DNA of 14,387 bases. It comes from Bacteriovoracaceae bacterium. Lineage in GTDB: Bacteria > Bdellovibrionota > Bacteriovoracia > Bacteriovoracales > Bacteriovoracaceae. Shown one piece after another: positions 1-6,196 of this stretch. A program made the position numbers and the translations under genes. The notes beneath the pieces are model-generated. The model was given only the letters and a program-made list of their open reading frames with translations. It was not told the DNA's origin and did not search any database. The stretch is taken from NCBI GenBank assembly GCA_018060635.1, contig JAGOVR010000029.1, positions 1-14,387 on the forward strand. Direction: 5' to 3'. The first letter of the stretch is position 1. The number at the start of each line of letters is the position of its first letter.

Positions 1-1184
1 TTACTTCCATATGAAAAATTAAAATATTTTTCTGGATTAAGAAGAAACACACTATCAGCACATACTCCTATGCAAGTAAAGTCTTCCAGCATAGAACGCA
101 TATGGATCGGTTTAATCAAATTCAAAGCCTTGGCTTTTTTTCTTATTTCATTTTGATTTTTCTCACTTCTTATCTCTTTCTCAGATGCTAATTCTTTATC
201 CCAGTCCATTAGCTGATCAATATTTTTTTTAAAAAAGCTTAACTCCTGTGCAGAAAACCTCTCTTGGTTTGAAGGATTCACAGGAGAATCAATCTTAGGA
301 TCTTCCGCCACTTCTTCTTTTTTTGGAGCAGGAACAGGCTTAATAGGTGCAGGAGTTGGAGTTGTCTCCACCTGATTAATTTTAAATTCTAATTCTTCAT
401 CTGATAAATTTTCATTTTGAATAGATTCGTTTACTAATTTGTAGGCCCAGTCATATGCGGATCTTGTATCCTCAGTGATTTTTGTTAAACGTAAATAAAG
501 AGACTGAAAAGCACTTTGTTTAGACTTATCCCAATTGTTTAAGAGAACTTTTTCATATTCTTTAATGAGCGCTGTTTTTGCATATTGATTTAAAAAAGCA
601 TCCATGGTCACAAGAGGAGCTTCTGGTTCACGAGAACTATCCATCTTCATTAAATTTTCTGCAGATTTTTCTTCTACAGGTGGCTCTTCCCCTGAGAGCT
701 GGCTGGCTAAAACTTTGATCCCTTTCATTGCCGCATCAATATTCCCACCAGGTTCTAGGCCTTCACGAATTTTTTTTAAAGCTTCAGTGACGTTCTCCAA
801 CAATTCTTTATTATCAGTGATTTTAGTAATAGATCCTCTTAAGCCCTCTAGTGTTTTAGAAACCTCTGCCATCTGATCTCGGGTACTGGAAATATTTTGA
901 TTGGTTAGAGGCAAGTACTGGCTTAAAAGCTTTAAATTATCCTCTAGGATTTTTTTCATTTCAGTCATTAATGCCCGTGTTTCATCCACAGCGTCCTTAC
1001 TTTCTTTCATAGTCGTTTGAGAATCTGTAATAAGCTCATGGGTTTTTTCAATATCCTCATGAGTAGTCTGCATATCATCATGAGTTACTTTCATTTTGGC
1101 CTGAGTTTCATCCATTTCTTTTTTCATTCCGCAGGCACACAAAGCTATACACAGAACACTTATATGAATGTTTCTAAAAAGCAT
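1..1184 (-). CDS. Coiled-coil lipoprotein of unknown function, 3' end missing
   Basis: The frame is open from ATG at 1184 to the window edge (394 codons plus 2 bases), so the C-terminus is missing. AAGGA at 1195-1191 lies 6 nt before the start. A short hydrophobic signal ends in the lipobox-like LCAC, so Cys18 is the probable lipidated residue; Gly follows it, which suggests outer-membrane sorting. Residues 27-80 form a near-perfect heptad array: Thr/Ser starts each heptad and Met/Ile/Val/Leu sits four residues later (THDDMQT, THEDIEK, THELITD). Next come a mixed helical region, a Pro-rich linker at about 274-290 (TPTPAPIKPVPAP) and a charged helix at about 308-355. The last visible part holds a Cys pair (TCIGVC, C371 and C375). 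I recognise no family. The layout suggests an envelope-anchored stalk with a distal domain, which is inference. It diverges from the dioxygenase gene. Confidence 0.85.
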   Translation of the reverse strand, partial: MLFRNIHISVLCIALCACGMKKEMDETQAKMKVTHDDMQTTHEDIEKTHELITDSQTTMKESKDAVDETRALMTEMKKILEDNLKLLSQYLPLTNQNISSTRDQMAEVSKTLEGLRGSITKITDNKELLENVTEALKKIREGLEPGGNIDAAMKGIKVLASQLSGEEPPVEEKSAENLMKMDSSREPEAPLVTMDAFLNQYAKTALIKEYEKVLLNNWDKSKQSAFQSLYLRLTKITEDTRSAYDWAYKLVNESIQNENLSDEELEFKINQVETTPTPAPIKPVPAPKKEEVAEDPKIDSPVNPSNQERFSAQELSFFKKNIDQLMDWDKELASEKEIRSEKNQNEIRKKAKALNLIKPIHMRSMLEDFTCIGVCADSVFLLNPEKYFNFSYGS

Positions 1185-1245
1185 TAAATATCCTTTATTT
1201 AGGTCTCTAAAAAATGCCCCTATTGCGTATCATGTCAGAGCAAAG

Positions 1246-1274
1246 TTGTCTTGATTATTTTCTTCTTCTATACT
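1246..1274 (+). promoter_or_regulatory. Sigma70-like promoter for the HPPD gene
   Basis: TTGTCT at 1246-1251 (four of six matches to TTGACA) is followed after exactly 17 bp by TATACT at 1269-1274 (five of six matches to TATAAT). Transcription would start near 1281, giving a leader of about 30 nt that carries the ribosome binding site. The call rests on hexamer match and spacing only. Confidence 0.5.
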
Positions 1275-1298
1275 TCTTAAAATATTTTCTATTTAAAT

Positions 1299-1304
1299 AA
1301 GGAG
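1299..1304 (+). promoter_or_regulatory. Ribosome binding site fixing the TTG start of HPPD
   Basis: AAGGAG lies 6 nt upstream of TTG at 1311. No in-frame ATG near this point has a comparable site, so this sequence decides the non-ATG start. Confidence 0.75.
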
Positions 1305-1310
1305 CCTCTC

Positions 1311-2363
1311 TTGAACGCAGAACTTAAAATTTTAGGCATAGACCACTTAGAATTTACCTGTGAAAGCTTGACAGGAAAAACAGCTCATCTTTTTTCGACC
1401 TTAGGATTTCATCGCACTTTTGAACAAAAAGATAAGGAAAGTATTTTGTACGCTCAAGGGCAAGCACGATTTCTTTTAACCGCCAAAAAAACTGGTTCTT
1501 CTTTTGATTATTTTAAAAAACATGGAGAAGGCGTTTCTAAGATTTCTTTTCTTGTAGAGAATGTACAAGAAACACTAGATTTGGCGATCAAAAGAGGAGC
1601 AAAACTTGTCACAGACTTTAAAGAGCAAAAAATGGAAGACGGTGTTTTTAGAACAGGAGCGATTCAAGGTTTTGGAGATGTGCTAAATGAGTTTGTCGAA
1701 AGACCTACCACACACTTTCGTCCTGAATTTTCTAAATTAGAACATGATGAACTAGCACGTCCTCTGACTACTCGCATTTCTCGCATTGATCATCTTACTA
1801 ATAATGTTCCTCACGGTGAATTAGAACACTGGGTGGACTTTTATCAAAGAATTTTTGGATTTAAAGTGACTCGCTACTTTGATATTAAAGGTATGAAGAC
1901 AGGACTTTTTTCTAAAGTAGTTCAATCTTCTAATAATAATATTATTATTCCTATTAATGAGCCTGATACCGCAAATGGCAAATCTCAAATTCAAGAATTT
2001 TTAGATCTACACAAAGGGCCAGGGGTTCAGCATATTGCACTGATGACTCCTGATCTTATCAGCACTGTTTCGCAGTTATGGCAAAGAGAGATAAAATTTT
2101 TAGATGTTCCTGCTACTTATTATAAAAATATTCCAAACCGTCCCTTCAAAGTTACAGAAGATTTAAATGTGCTTGAAAAAAATAAAATTTTAGTAGACGG
2201 AGATGAGCAAGGGTATCTTCTCCAACTTTTTTCTCAAACTTACGTAGGTCCCCTCTTTTTTGAATACATTCAACGTAAAAATCACTGGGGATTTGGGGAA
2301 GGTAATTTTCAGGCCCTGTTTGATGCTATTGAGCGAGAGCAAAAAGAGCGAGGTTACCTCTAG
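1311..2363 (+). CDS. hpd: 4-hydroxyphenylpyruvate dioxygenase
   Basis: Converts 4-hydroxyphenylpyruvate and O2 to homogentisate and CO2, the second step of tyrosine catabolism, in the cytoplasm with a non-haem Fe(II). The 350 residues match the usual bacterial length. There are two vicinal-oxygen-chelate halves: a degenerate N-terminal one (about 5-130) and the catalytic C-terminal one (about 155-320). The Fe ligands are visible as H161 (RIDHLTNNV), H241 (GVQHIAL) and E318 (PLFFEYIQR). Other family signatures are IPINEP at 213-218, QLFSQT with Gln305, and the C-terminal GFGEGNFQALF. Translation starts at TTG. No homogentisate dioxygenase, maleylacetoacetate isomerase or fumarylacetoacetase gene is in the window, so the gene stands apart from its pathway. 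The product could feed homogentisate breakdown or pyomelanin pigment; the window cannot say which. The neighbour downstream on the same strand, 116 bp away, is unrelated. Confidence 0.96.
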   Translation: MNAELKILGIDHLEFTCESLTGKTAHLFSTLGFHRTFEQKDKESILYAQGQARFLLTAKKTGSSFDYFKKHGEGVSKISFLVENVQETLDLAIKRGAKLVTDFKEQKMEDGVFRTGAIQGFGDVLNEFVERPTTHFRPEFSKLEHDELARPLTTRISRIDHLTNNVPHGELEHWVDFYQRIFGFKVTRYFDIKGMKTGLFSKVVQSSNNNIIIPINEPDTANGKSQIQEFLDLHKGPGVQHIALMTPDLISTVSQLWQREIKFLDVPATYYKNIPNRPFKVTEDLNVLEKNKILVDGDEQGYLLQLFSQTYVGPLFFEYIQRKNHWGFGEGNFQALFDAIEREQKERGYL

Positions 2364-2479
2364 CTTGCTTTAGAACTCTATGCTGTTGGATTTACGTTCT
2401 CTCCACTCTGTAATTTTTTCATAGTAAGGTGTTATTTGTTTCAAATGACCCCTATTTAAGATAGATCATATTTTAAATT
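2364..2479 (+). other. Intergenic gap with no clear signals
   Basis: This 116-bp gap separates the dioxygenase gene from the next plus-strand gene. The only inverted repeat I see (AGAAC at 2372-2376 and GTTCT at 2396-2400, 19-nt loop) is too weak and too far from a T run to call a terminator. A poor promoter-like pair (TTGTTT at 2436, TAAGAT at 2457, 15-bp spacing) is also not convincing. Read-through from the upstream gene is possible. Confidence 0.4.
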
Positions 2480-3628
2480 ATGAGATCTTGGATATTTTTA
2501 TTCTTTTTTTTAAGTTTTATAAGTCAGACTGCATGGCCTGCAAAAAAATGTATGGAGAATCATCTTTCACAAGCAATTACACAACGAACAGTCGAAGATC
2601 TCTTTCAAGATACAACGCCTCTTCTTATGCGTTTTAAAATTATGCCCTATCAGGTCAAAAAATCTTTTTTTGCTAGGGTATTCAGTGGTAATAAAATTAA
2701 ATCTAGTCAGCATATTTTTAAAGAAACATTTATATTGAATCCTCACTTCTGGCTTTGGGAAAATGGAGAATATGCTACTTATTTTATAGATCAACATAAG
2801 AATCAATATCGTTTTGCCCTTCAAAATAGTGAAAGTGAACAAATGACTTTTTCTATTCAAATTCTTAATCTTCCTTCTTTTGAACATTCAGGTTCTGAAG
2901 GGAAAGCCTCTCGCCATTTTCTGCGTACACTAGCTAATGGCAAAGGACATTTTGATGAAGAAAAGGCAAAAGTAACCAAGCTTAAACTTTTAGAATATGT
3001 CTCTATTTTAAATAATGGCTCTGGAGGATTTCGATTTTCCTCTTACTTTAGTCTATTTCTAACCTTCATCCAATCATCTGATTTGCCTGTATATCGTATT
3101 AGTTTTAATGAAAGCGCAGAGGTTATGAAAGATCCCGACTCCCCTTATTCTAGAATTATGAGTCCTGAGGAAATCTTAAAATATCCTTTTGCAACTCAGC
3201 AAGCTTTACAAATTTCTCAATACATTCATTATATTGGTCAGGATCCTGAGGATTCTCGTGTGGCCATTTTTCAAAGCAAAATATCTACAGATATATTAAG
3301 CTTTAAAATAAGATTAAAACTCCTACATAAACCTCTTGAAACAGACCCAAAACAAATCATTATATCTGTTTTAGAATTTCGTTTAGAGATGAAAGGGCAC
3401 CCAGATTTTAAAGATATTTTTCGTTCTTATGTAGCAAAAATTAATGATGATAAGGAAAGACTGAATATGGCAGCTTCAGAATACGAATCTCTTTTAACTT
3501 TTACTATGGAGACAAGAGAAGATTTAGATGTTCCTTTTTGCAAACAAGGCATTCTCAATATTTTAAAAGCACTTCCTCAAGATATTGATTTTAAAAAAAT
3601 TCATCTGCACCAAAATCCAATTCGTTAA
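2480..3628 (+). CDS. Exported protein of unknown function
   Basis: A 382-residue protein that I do not recognise. It begins MRSWIFLFFF and has a strongly hydrophobic segment to about residue 14, followed by a small/polar stretch (SQTAWPA), typical of a Sec signal peptide cleaved near A18 or A21. There is no lipobox: the first Cys (C24) follows KK. The rest is a mix of beta-like and charged helical stretches with no membrane segment, and it ends in basic residues (HQNPIR). Notable pieces are NNGSGGFRFSSYF at about 177-189 and the acidic PDSPYSRIMSPEE. The probable location is the periplasm or cell surface. The start is ATG with no good Shine-Dalgarno upstream, so its exact position is less certain than the reading frame. 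The next gene follows after 19 bp and is also an envelope protein, so the two are probably co-transcribed and may act together (inference). Confidence 0.75.
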   Translation: MRSWIFLFFFLSFISQTAWPAKKCMENHLSQAITQRTVEDLFQDTTPLLMRFKIMPYQVKKSFFARVFSGNKIKSSQHIFKETFILNPHFWLWENGEYATYFIDQHKNQYRFALQNSESEQMTFSIQILNLPSFEHSGSEGKASRHFLRTLANGKGHFDEEKAKVTKLKLLEYVSILNNGSGGFRFSSYFSLFLTFIQSSDLPVYRISFNESAEVMKDPDSPYSRIMSPEEILKYPFATQQALQISQYIHYIGQDPEDSRVAIFQSKISTDILSFKIRLKLLHKPLETDPKQIIISVLEFRLEMKGHPDFKDIFRSYVAKINDDKERLNMAASEYESLLTFTMETREDLDVPFCKQGILNILKALPQDIDFKKIHLHQNPIR

Positions 3629-3647
3629 AAAAGGATAATTAATAAAA

Positions 3648-4448
3648 ATGAAGATAACTATCTTATTATTTTTACCTTGCATCTTACTTACAGCCTGTGG
3701 CCCCAAAACTAATTCTAATGCATCTCTCGATCATGCCTATAGCAACGATGCTCTCACTACCAATGCTTGTTTAACAGGGATTGGTGTCGCTAAAAACTTA
3801 AAAAGAAATATGACATTAGCTCATAACAAAGTTCTTTCTGTGATGGATGAAGAGACAGAAGAAATCATGGATCTTTTTTTTGACAAATATGATTGGAGAA
3901 ATTCTGGTTTTAAAGTTGTTATAAGAAAATCAGCAGAAGACTTTTTTAATGGATTACTTTCTCATAGTGATGAGACTACGGGAGGTCATGGTTTTGTTCT
4001 AGATGGAACTATTTTTTTAGAACACTCTCCCTCTCTTTACCATCTGTATGATCATCAAAGTCGAGAGCAATTTGCTGTCAGTGATGAAAAAATAGAAGCC
4101 ATCTCTGCCAAAAAAAGAATTGCTGGCACTTGCCTTTTTGTGCATGAATTTGCTCATTATATTTATTTTAAATATATTAATGCAAATGGCATGATGAACT
4201 GGTGTCGCTATGACTTTCAAAACCCTAATGCCTACAAGTTTAAAGCTTCTGAAATCCCTCATCTTAATAACCTACAAGGACTAGAAAGAATGAATTCTAT
4301 TGTCCAAGAAGCTTGTCATCTTTATTTTGGCCTAAAAACTAGTGCTGATAACTTAGAAGATGCTGACTTTGAAACTTTACAAAAGATTCTACGCGGCTCT
4401 ATTTTTGATTCAGGAATTGGAAATGTAGAATTGCCTGATTCAAAGTAA
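3648..4448 (+). CDS. Lipoprotein with HExxH zinc-metallopeptidase motif
   Basis: A 266-residue lipoprotein. The signal MKITILLFLPCILLTACG carries a clear lipobox LTAC, so Cys17 is lipidated and the +2 Gly favours the outer membrane. The sequence CLFVHEFAHYIYF contains HEFAH at 166-170, the zinc-binding and catalytic motif of HExxH peptidases, in the expected amphipathic helix. A likely second helix, NSIVQEACHLYFG at 216-228, lies about 50 residues downstream; E221 could be a gluzincin-type third ligand and H224 an alternative. Between them is a Cys/aromatic stretch (MMNWCRYDF). The rest has no family signature I can name, so activity and substrate are unknown. AAGGA at 3631-3635 lies 12 nt before the ATG, rather far. 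The gene probably shares a transcript with the exported protein upstream. Its stop lies 2 bp from the stop of the convergent phosphoesterase gene, with no visible terminator between them. Confidence 0.8.
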   Translation: MKITILLFLPCILLTACGPKTNSNASLDHAYSNDALTTNACLTGIGVAKNLKRNMTLAHNKVLSVMDEETEEIMDLFFDKYDWRNSGFKVVIRKSAEDFFNGLLSHSDETTGGHGFVLDGTIFLEHSPSLYHLYDHQSREQFAVSDEKIEAISAKKRIAGTCLFVHEFAHYIYFKYINANGMMNWCRYDFQNPNAYKFKASEIPHLNNLQGLERMNSIVQEACHLYFGLKTSADNLEDADFETLQKILRGSIFDSGIGNVELPDSK

Positions 4449-4450
4449 TT

Positions 4451-5620
4451 CTATCCTAACTCTTTATACGGCAACACCGAAATACCTTTCCACGTACGTA
4501 AAAAAGAGTGTAATTTTTTTTCTGTCTGCTCACCTTTCAATTGATGAATTTCTGCATAGGTTAAAGAGAACCCTTGATGCAGACGAGCAAAATCCATATG
4601 AATCATACGAGTCCATGTTCCTGTGTTAATAAAAACATTTCCTTTTTCGTAAGTTAAATATTCTGGTAGATGAGTATGCCCCACCACCAAAATATCAATA
4701 TCAGGTCGATCTTCAAACTGAGCACTGACAGAGACTTCTATCTTGGGAAAAACGTGCATCTCTTTTAATACTTGTTTAAGAATAGTCTTTACTCCATGGG
4801 TGATTTTAAAAACATACATAAAACGCACCATGAAAAAATAAGAAAGGTTGGCAAACATAAATCGCAAAGTAAAAAAGAAATCAAAAATAAGACCATAGAT
4901 GAGAAATGCCTTAATAGGACGAACAGAATTAATATAAGATCTTTCTCTCTTGAACTTATTAATCACACGAGTCACATAGTAAGATCCCCATGGTGGTAAA
5001 AAATAAGCCTCTCCATCTAAACTATAGATAATATTTTTTTTCTGATCAAAATTATGAGCCTTCTCATACTGATGACCATGCTTGATAAGTAATCCTGAAA
5101 CAGGATTATATTCTTCCACTCCATATAATATCTTAAATTTATCTCTATTCTTTTCACTGAATTGCTGTAAAAAAACATCTCTTACTTTGGGTAGTATTAA
5201 TTCGGCATCGTGATTTCCAATAATGTAAGTAATAACTTTGTGCGGAACATTCAAAAAACGCTCCAAAGCTTTAAAGACTTCTGCATGAGCAGATAAAATA
5301 AGCTCTAACTTTTCCACACAAGCTTTTTCACTCCAAAACTCATCATCAAAATAATCCACATAAGGAACAGCTAAAAAATCTAGGAAATCCCCATTAATAA
5401 CTAATTCAATATTTTGTTCTTCATATTTACCTTGAGAATAATAATCTAAGAAATCAATCAGTTCACGATCAGAATGAAAGTCTTCCAGATAGTTTTTACG
5501 TCCACGCACAATATCGCCTGCGCCTAAATGCAGATCAGAAATCACTAAAAATATTTTCTCTAAAGATTGTAACGAAGGTGACATAGCCTCTATTGTACGG
5601 GCAGAATCTTTTTTTTCCAA
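4451..5620 (-). CDS. Calcineurin-like metallophosphoesterase, LpxH-like
   Basis: A binuclear-metal phosphoesterase with the full motif set: ISDLHLG (D29, H31), NGDFLDF (D78), IGNHD (N136, H137), KHGHQYEKAHN (H181, H183) and VGHTHLP (H315, H317), then INTGTW. The closest well-known relatives are UDP-2,3-diacylglucosamine hydrolases of lipid A synthesis (about 240 residues). This 389-residue protein is much longer, with an insert at about 185-290 that contains a hydrophobic, aromatic-rich stretch (about 237-274). That stretch suggests membrane association. An LpxH role is possible, but another phosphodiester or pyrophosphate substrate is equally open. The start is TTG, directly after the TGA of the upstream gene, with AGAAGG at 5636-5631 ten nt before it. 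An ATG at codon 13 is the alternative, but its GAGG is only 2 nt away. It is the last gene of the uvrB operon. Confidence 0.85.
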   Translation of the reverse strand: MEKKDSARTIEAMSPSLQSLEKIFLVISDLHLGAGDIVRGRKNYLEDFHSDRELIDFLDYYSQGKYEEQNIELVINGDFLDFLAVPYVDYFDDEFWSEKACVEKLELILSAHAEVFKALERFLNVPHKVITYIIGNHDAELILPKVRDVFLQQFSEKNRDKFKILYGVEEYNPVSGLLIKHGHQYEKAHNFDQKKNIIYSLDGEAYFLPPWGSYYVTRVINKFKRERSYINSVRPIKAFLIYGLIFDFFFTLRFMFANLSYFFMVRFMYVFKITHGVKTILKQVLKEMHVFPKIEVSVSAQFEDRPDIDILVVGHTHLPEYLTYEKGNVFINTGTWTRMIHMDFARLHQGFSLTYAEIHQLKGEQTEKKLHSFLRTWKGISVLPYKELG

Positions 5621-6196
5621 TCAATTTACGCCTTCTAAACTTTGTTCTAACAAAAGAACCTCTAACATTTCTTTTAAGGCCTCATTCATTCTTTTTGTTC
5701 CTTGCGCAAGGTTAGGATGTACCTCATATAACTTTTGCATAGCTTCGGTCATACTAGGAATAGACTTCAAATCCCGATCTTTTTGATAAATTTCTTTTTT
5801 ATCTTCTTGAATAAGATGACAAACTGAGAGTCGCATCTCTCCATACTTATCTTGTATTCCTGAGGCCCCAAAGAGACGACATAAACTAGGACGGAAAGCG
5901 TAGACACCACAACGCCCTTGATGAGGATTTTCTGGATTTGCAATGTAGAGTAGACAAGATTTTTGACTGGTTTGTGAAAGTTTTTCCCACATAACTTCAG
6001 CTGTCCCTTCTTCTATTAAATGCAGGGCCAAAGGTAAAAACTCCAAGGGAGTGGCATAGGTTTCAGGATTTAAACAACACTTACCACATCCTTCTAAACA
6101 AGTAAGTCCCGACTCTTTTTGAAACTGAGAAACATCTGTGCTCATTTTTTCAAAAGTAAGCATTATTTTTTGCGCTAGCTCTTTTTTTTCTTTCAT
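5621..6196 (-). CDS. YkgJ-type cysteine-cluster protein (putative Zn/Fe chelator)
   Basis: A 191-residue protein with the signature of the CxxCxxCC / YkgJ family, here CLEGCGKCC (C33, C37, C40, C41), followed by C81, C96 and C106 in RCGVYAFRPSLC and by C126. Together these could bind a zinc ion or an Fe-S cluster. Family members are described as zinc- or iron-chelating proteins, mostly without a known reaction. The RCGVYAFRPxxCR block is the second hallmark of the family and is intact. No signal peptide or membrane segment is seen, so it should be cytoplasmic. The ATG overlaps the uvrB stop by 4 bp (ATGA), with AAGG 8 nt upstream, so translation is coupled to uvrB. Its TGA abuts the TTG start of the phosphoesterase. 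Whether it acts in repair, metal handling or phosphoesterase maturation cannot be told. Confidence 0.85.
   Translation of the reverse strand: MKEKKELAQKIMLTFEKMSTDVSQFQKESGLTCLEGCGKCCLNPETYATPLEFLPLALHLIEEGTAEVMWEKLSQTSQKSCLLYIANPENPHQGRCGVYAFRPSLCRLFGASGIQDKYGEMRLSVCHLIQEDKKEIYQKDRDLKSIPSMTEAMQKLYEVHPNLAQGTKRMNEALKEMLEVLLLEQSLEGVN

Noticed and set aside
604..876. Open frame on the plus strand
   Set aside because: It runs antisense to the lipoprotein gene, has no ribosome site and encodes a low-complexity, Ser/Phe-rich sequence.
1932..1949. Perfect 18-bp palindrome AATAATAAT-ATTATTATT
   Set aside because: It is the direct result of three Asn (AAT) codons followed by three Ile (ATT) codons in HPPD; no independent role is needed.
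2567..2887. 106-codon minus-strand frame
   Set aside because: It lies wholly inside the exported-protein gene; its Lys/Phe/Ile-rich translation is typical of an antisense shadow in AT-rich DNA.
4407..4442. Two TGATTCA direct repeats near the convergent stops
   Set aside because: Both are short, encode Asp-Ser in the lipoprotein, and do not form a hairpin; not a terminator.
4492..4499. Palindrome ACGTACGT near the end of the phosphoesterase gene
   Set aside because: Only 8 bp, within Arg-Thr-Trp codons, with no T run in a terminator position.
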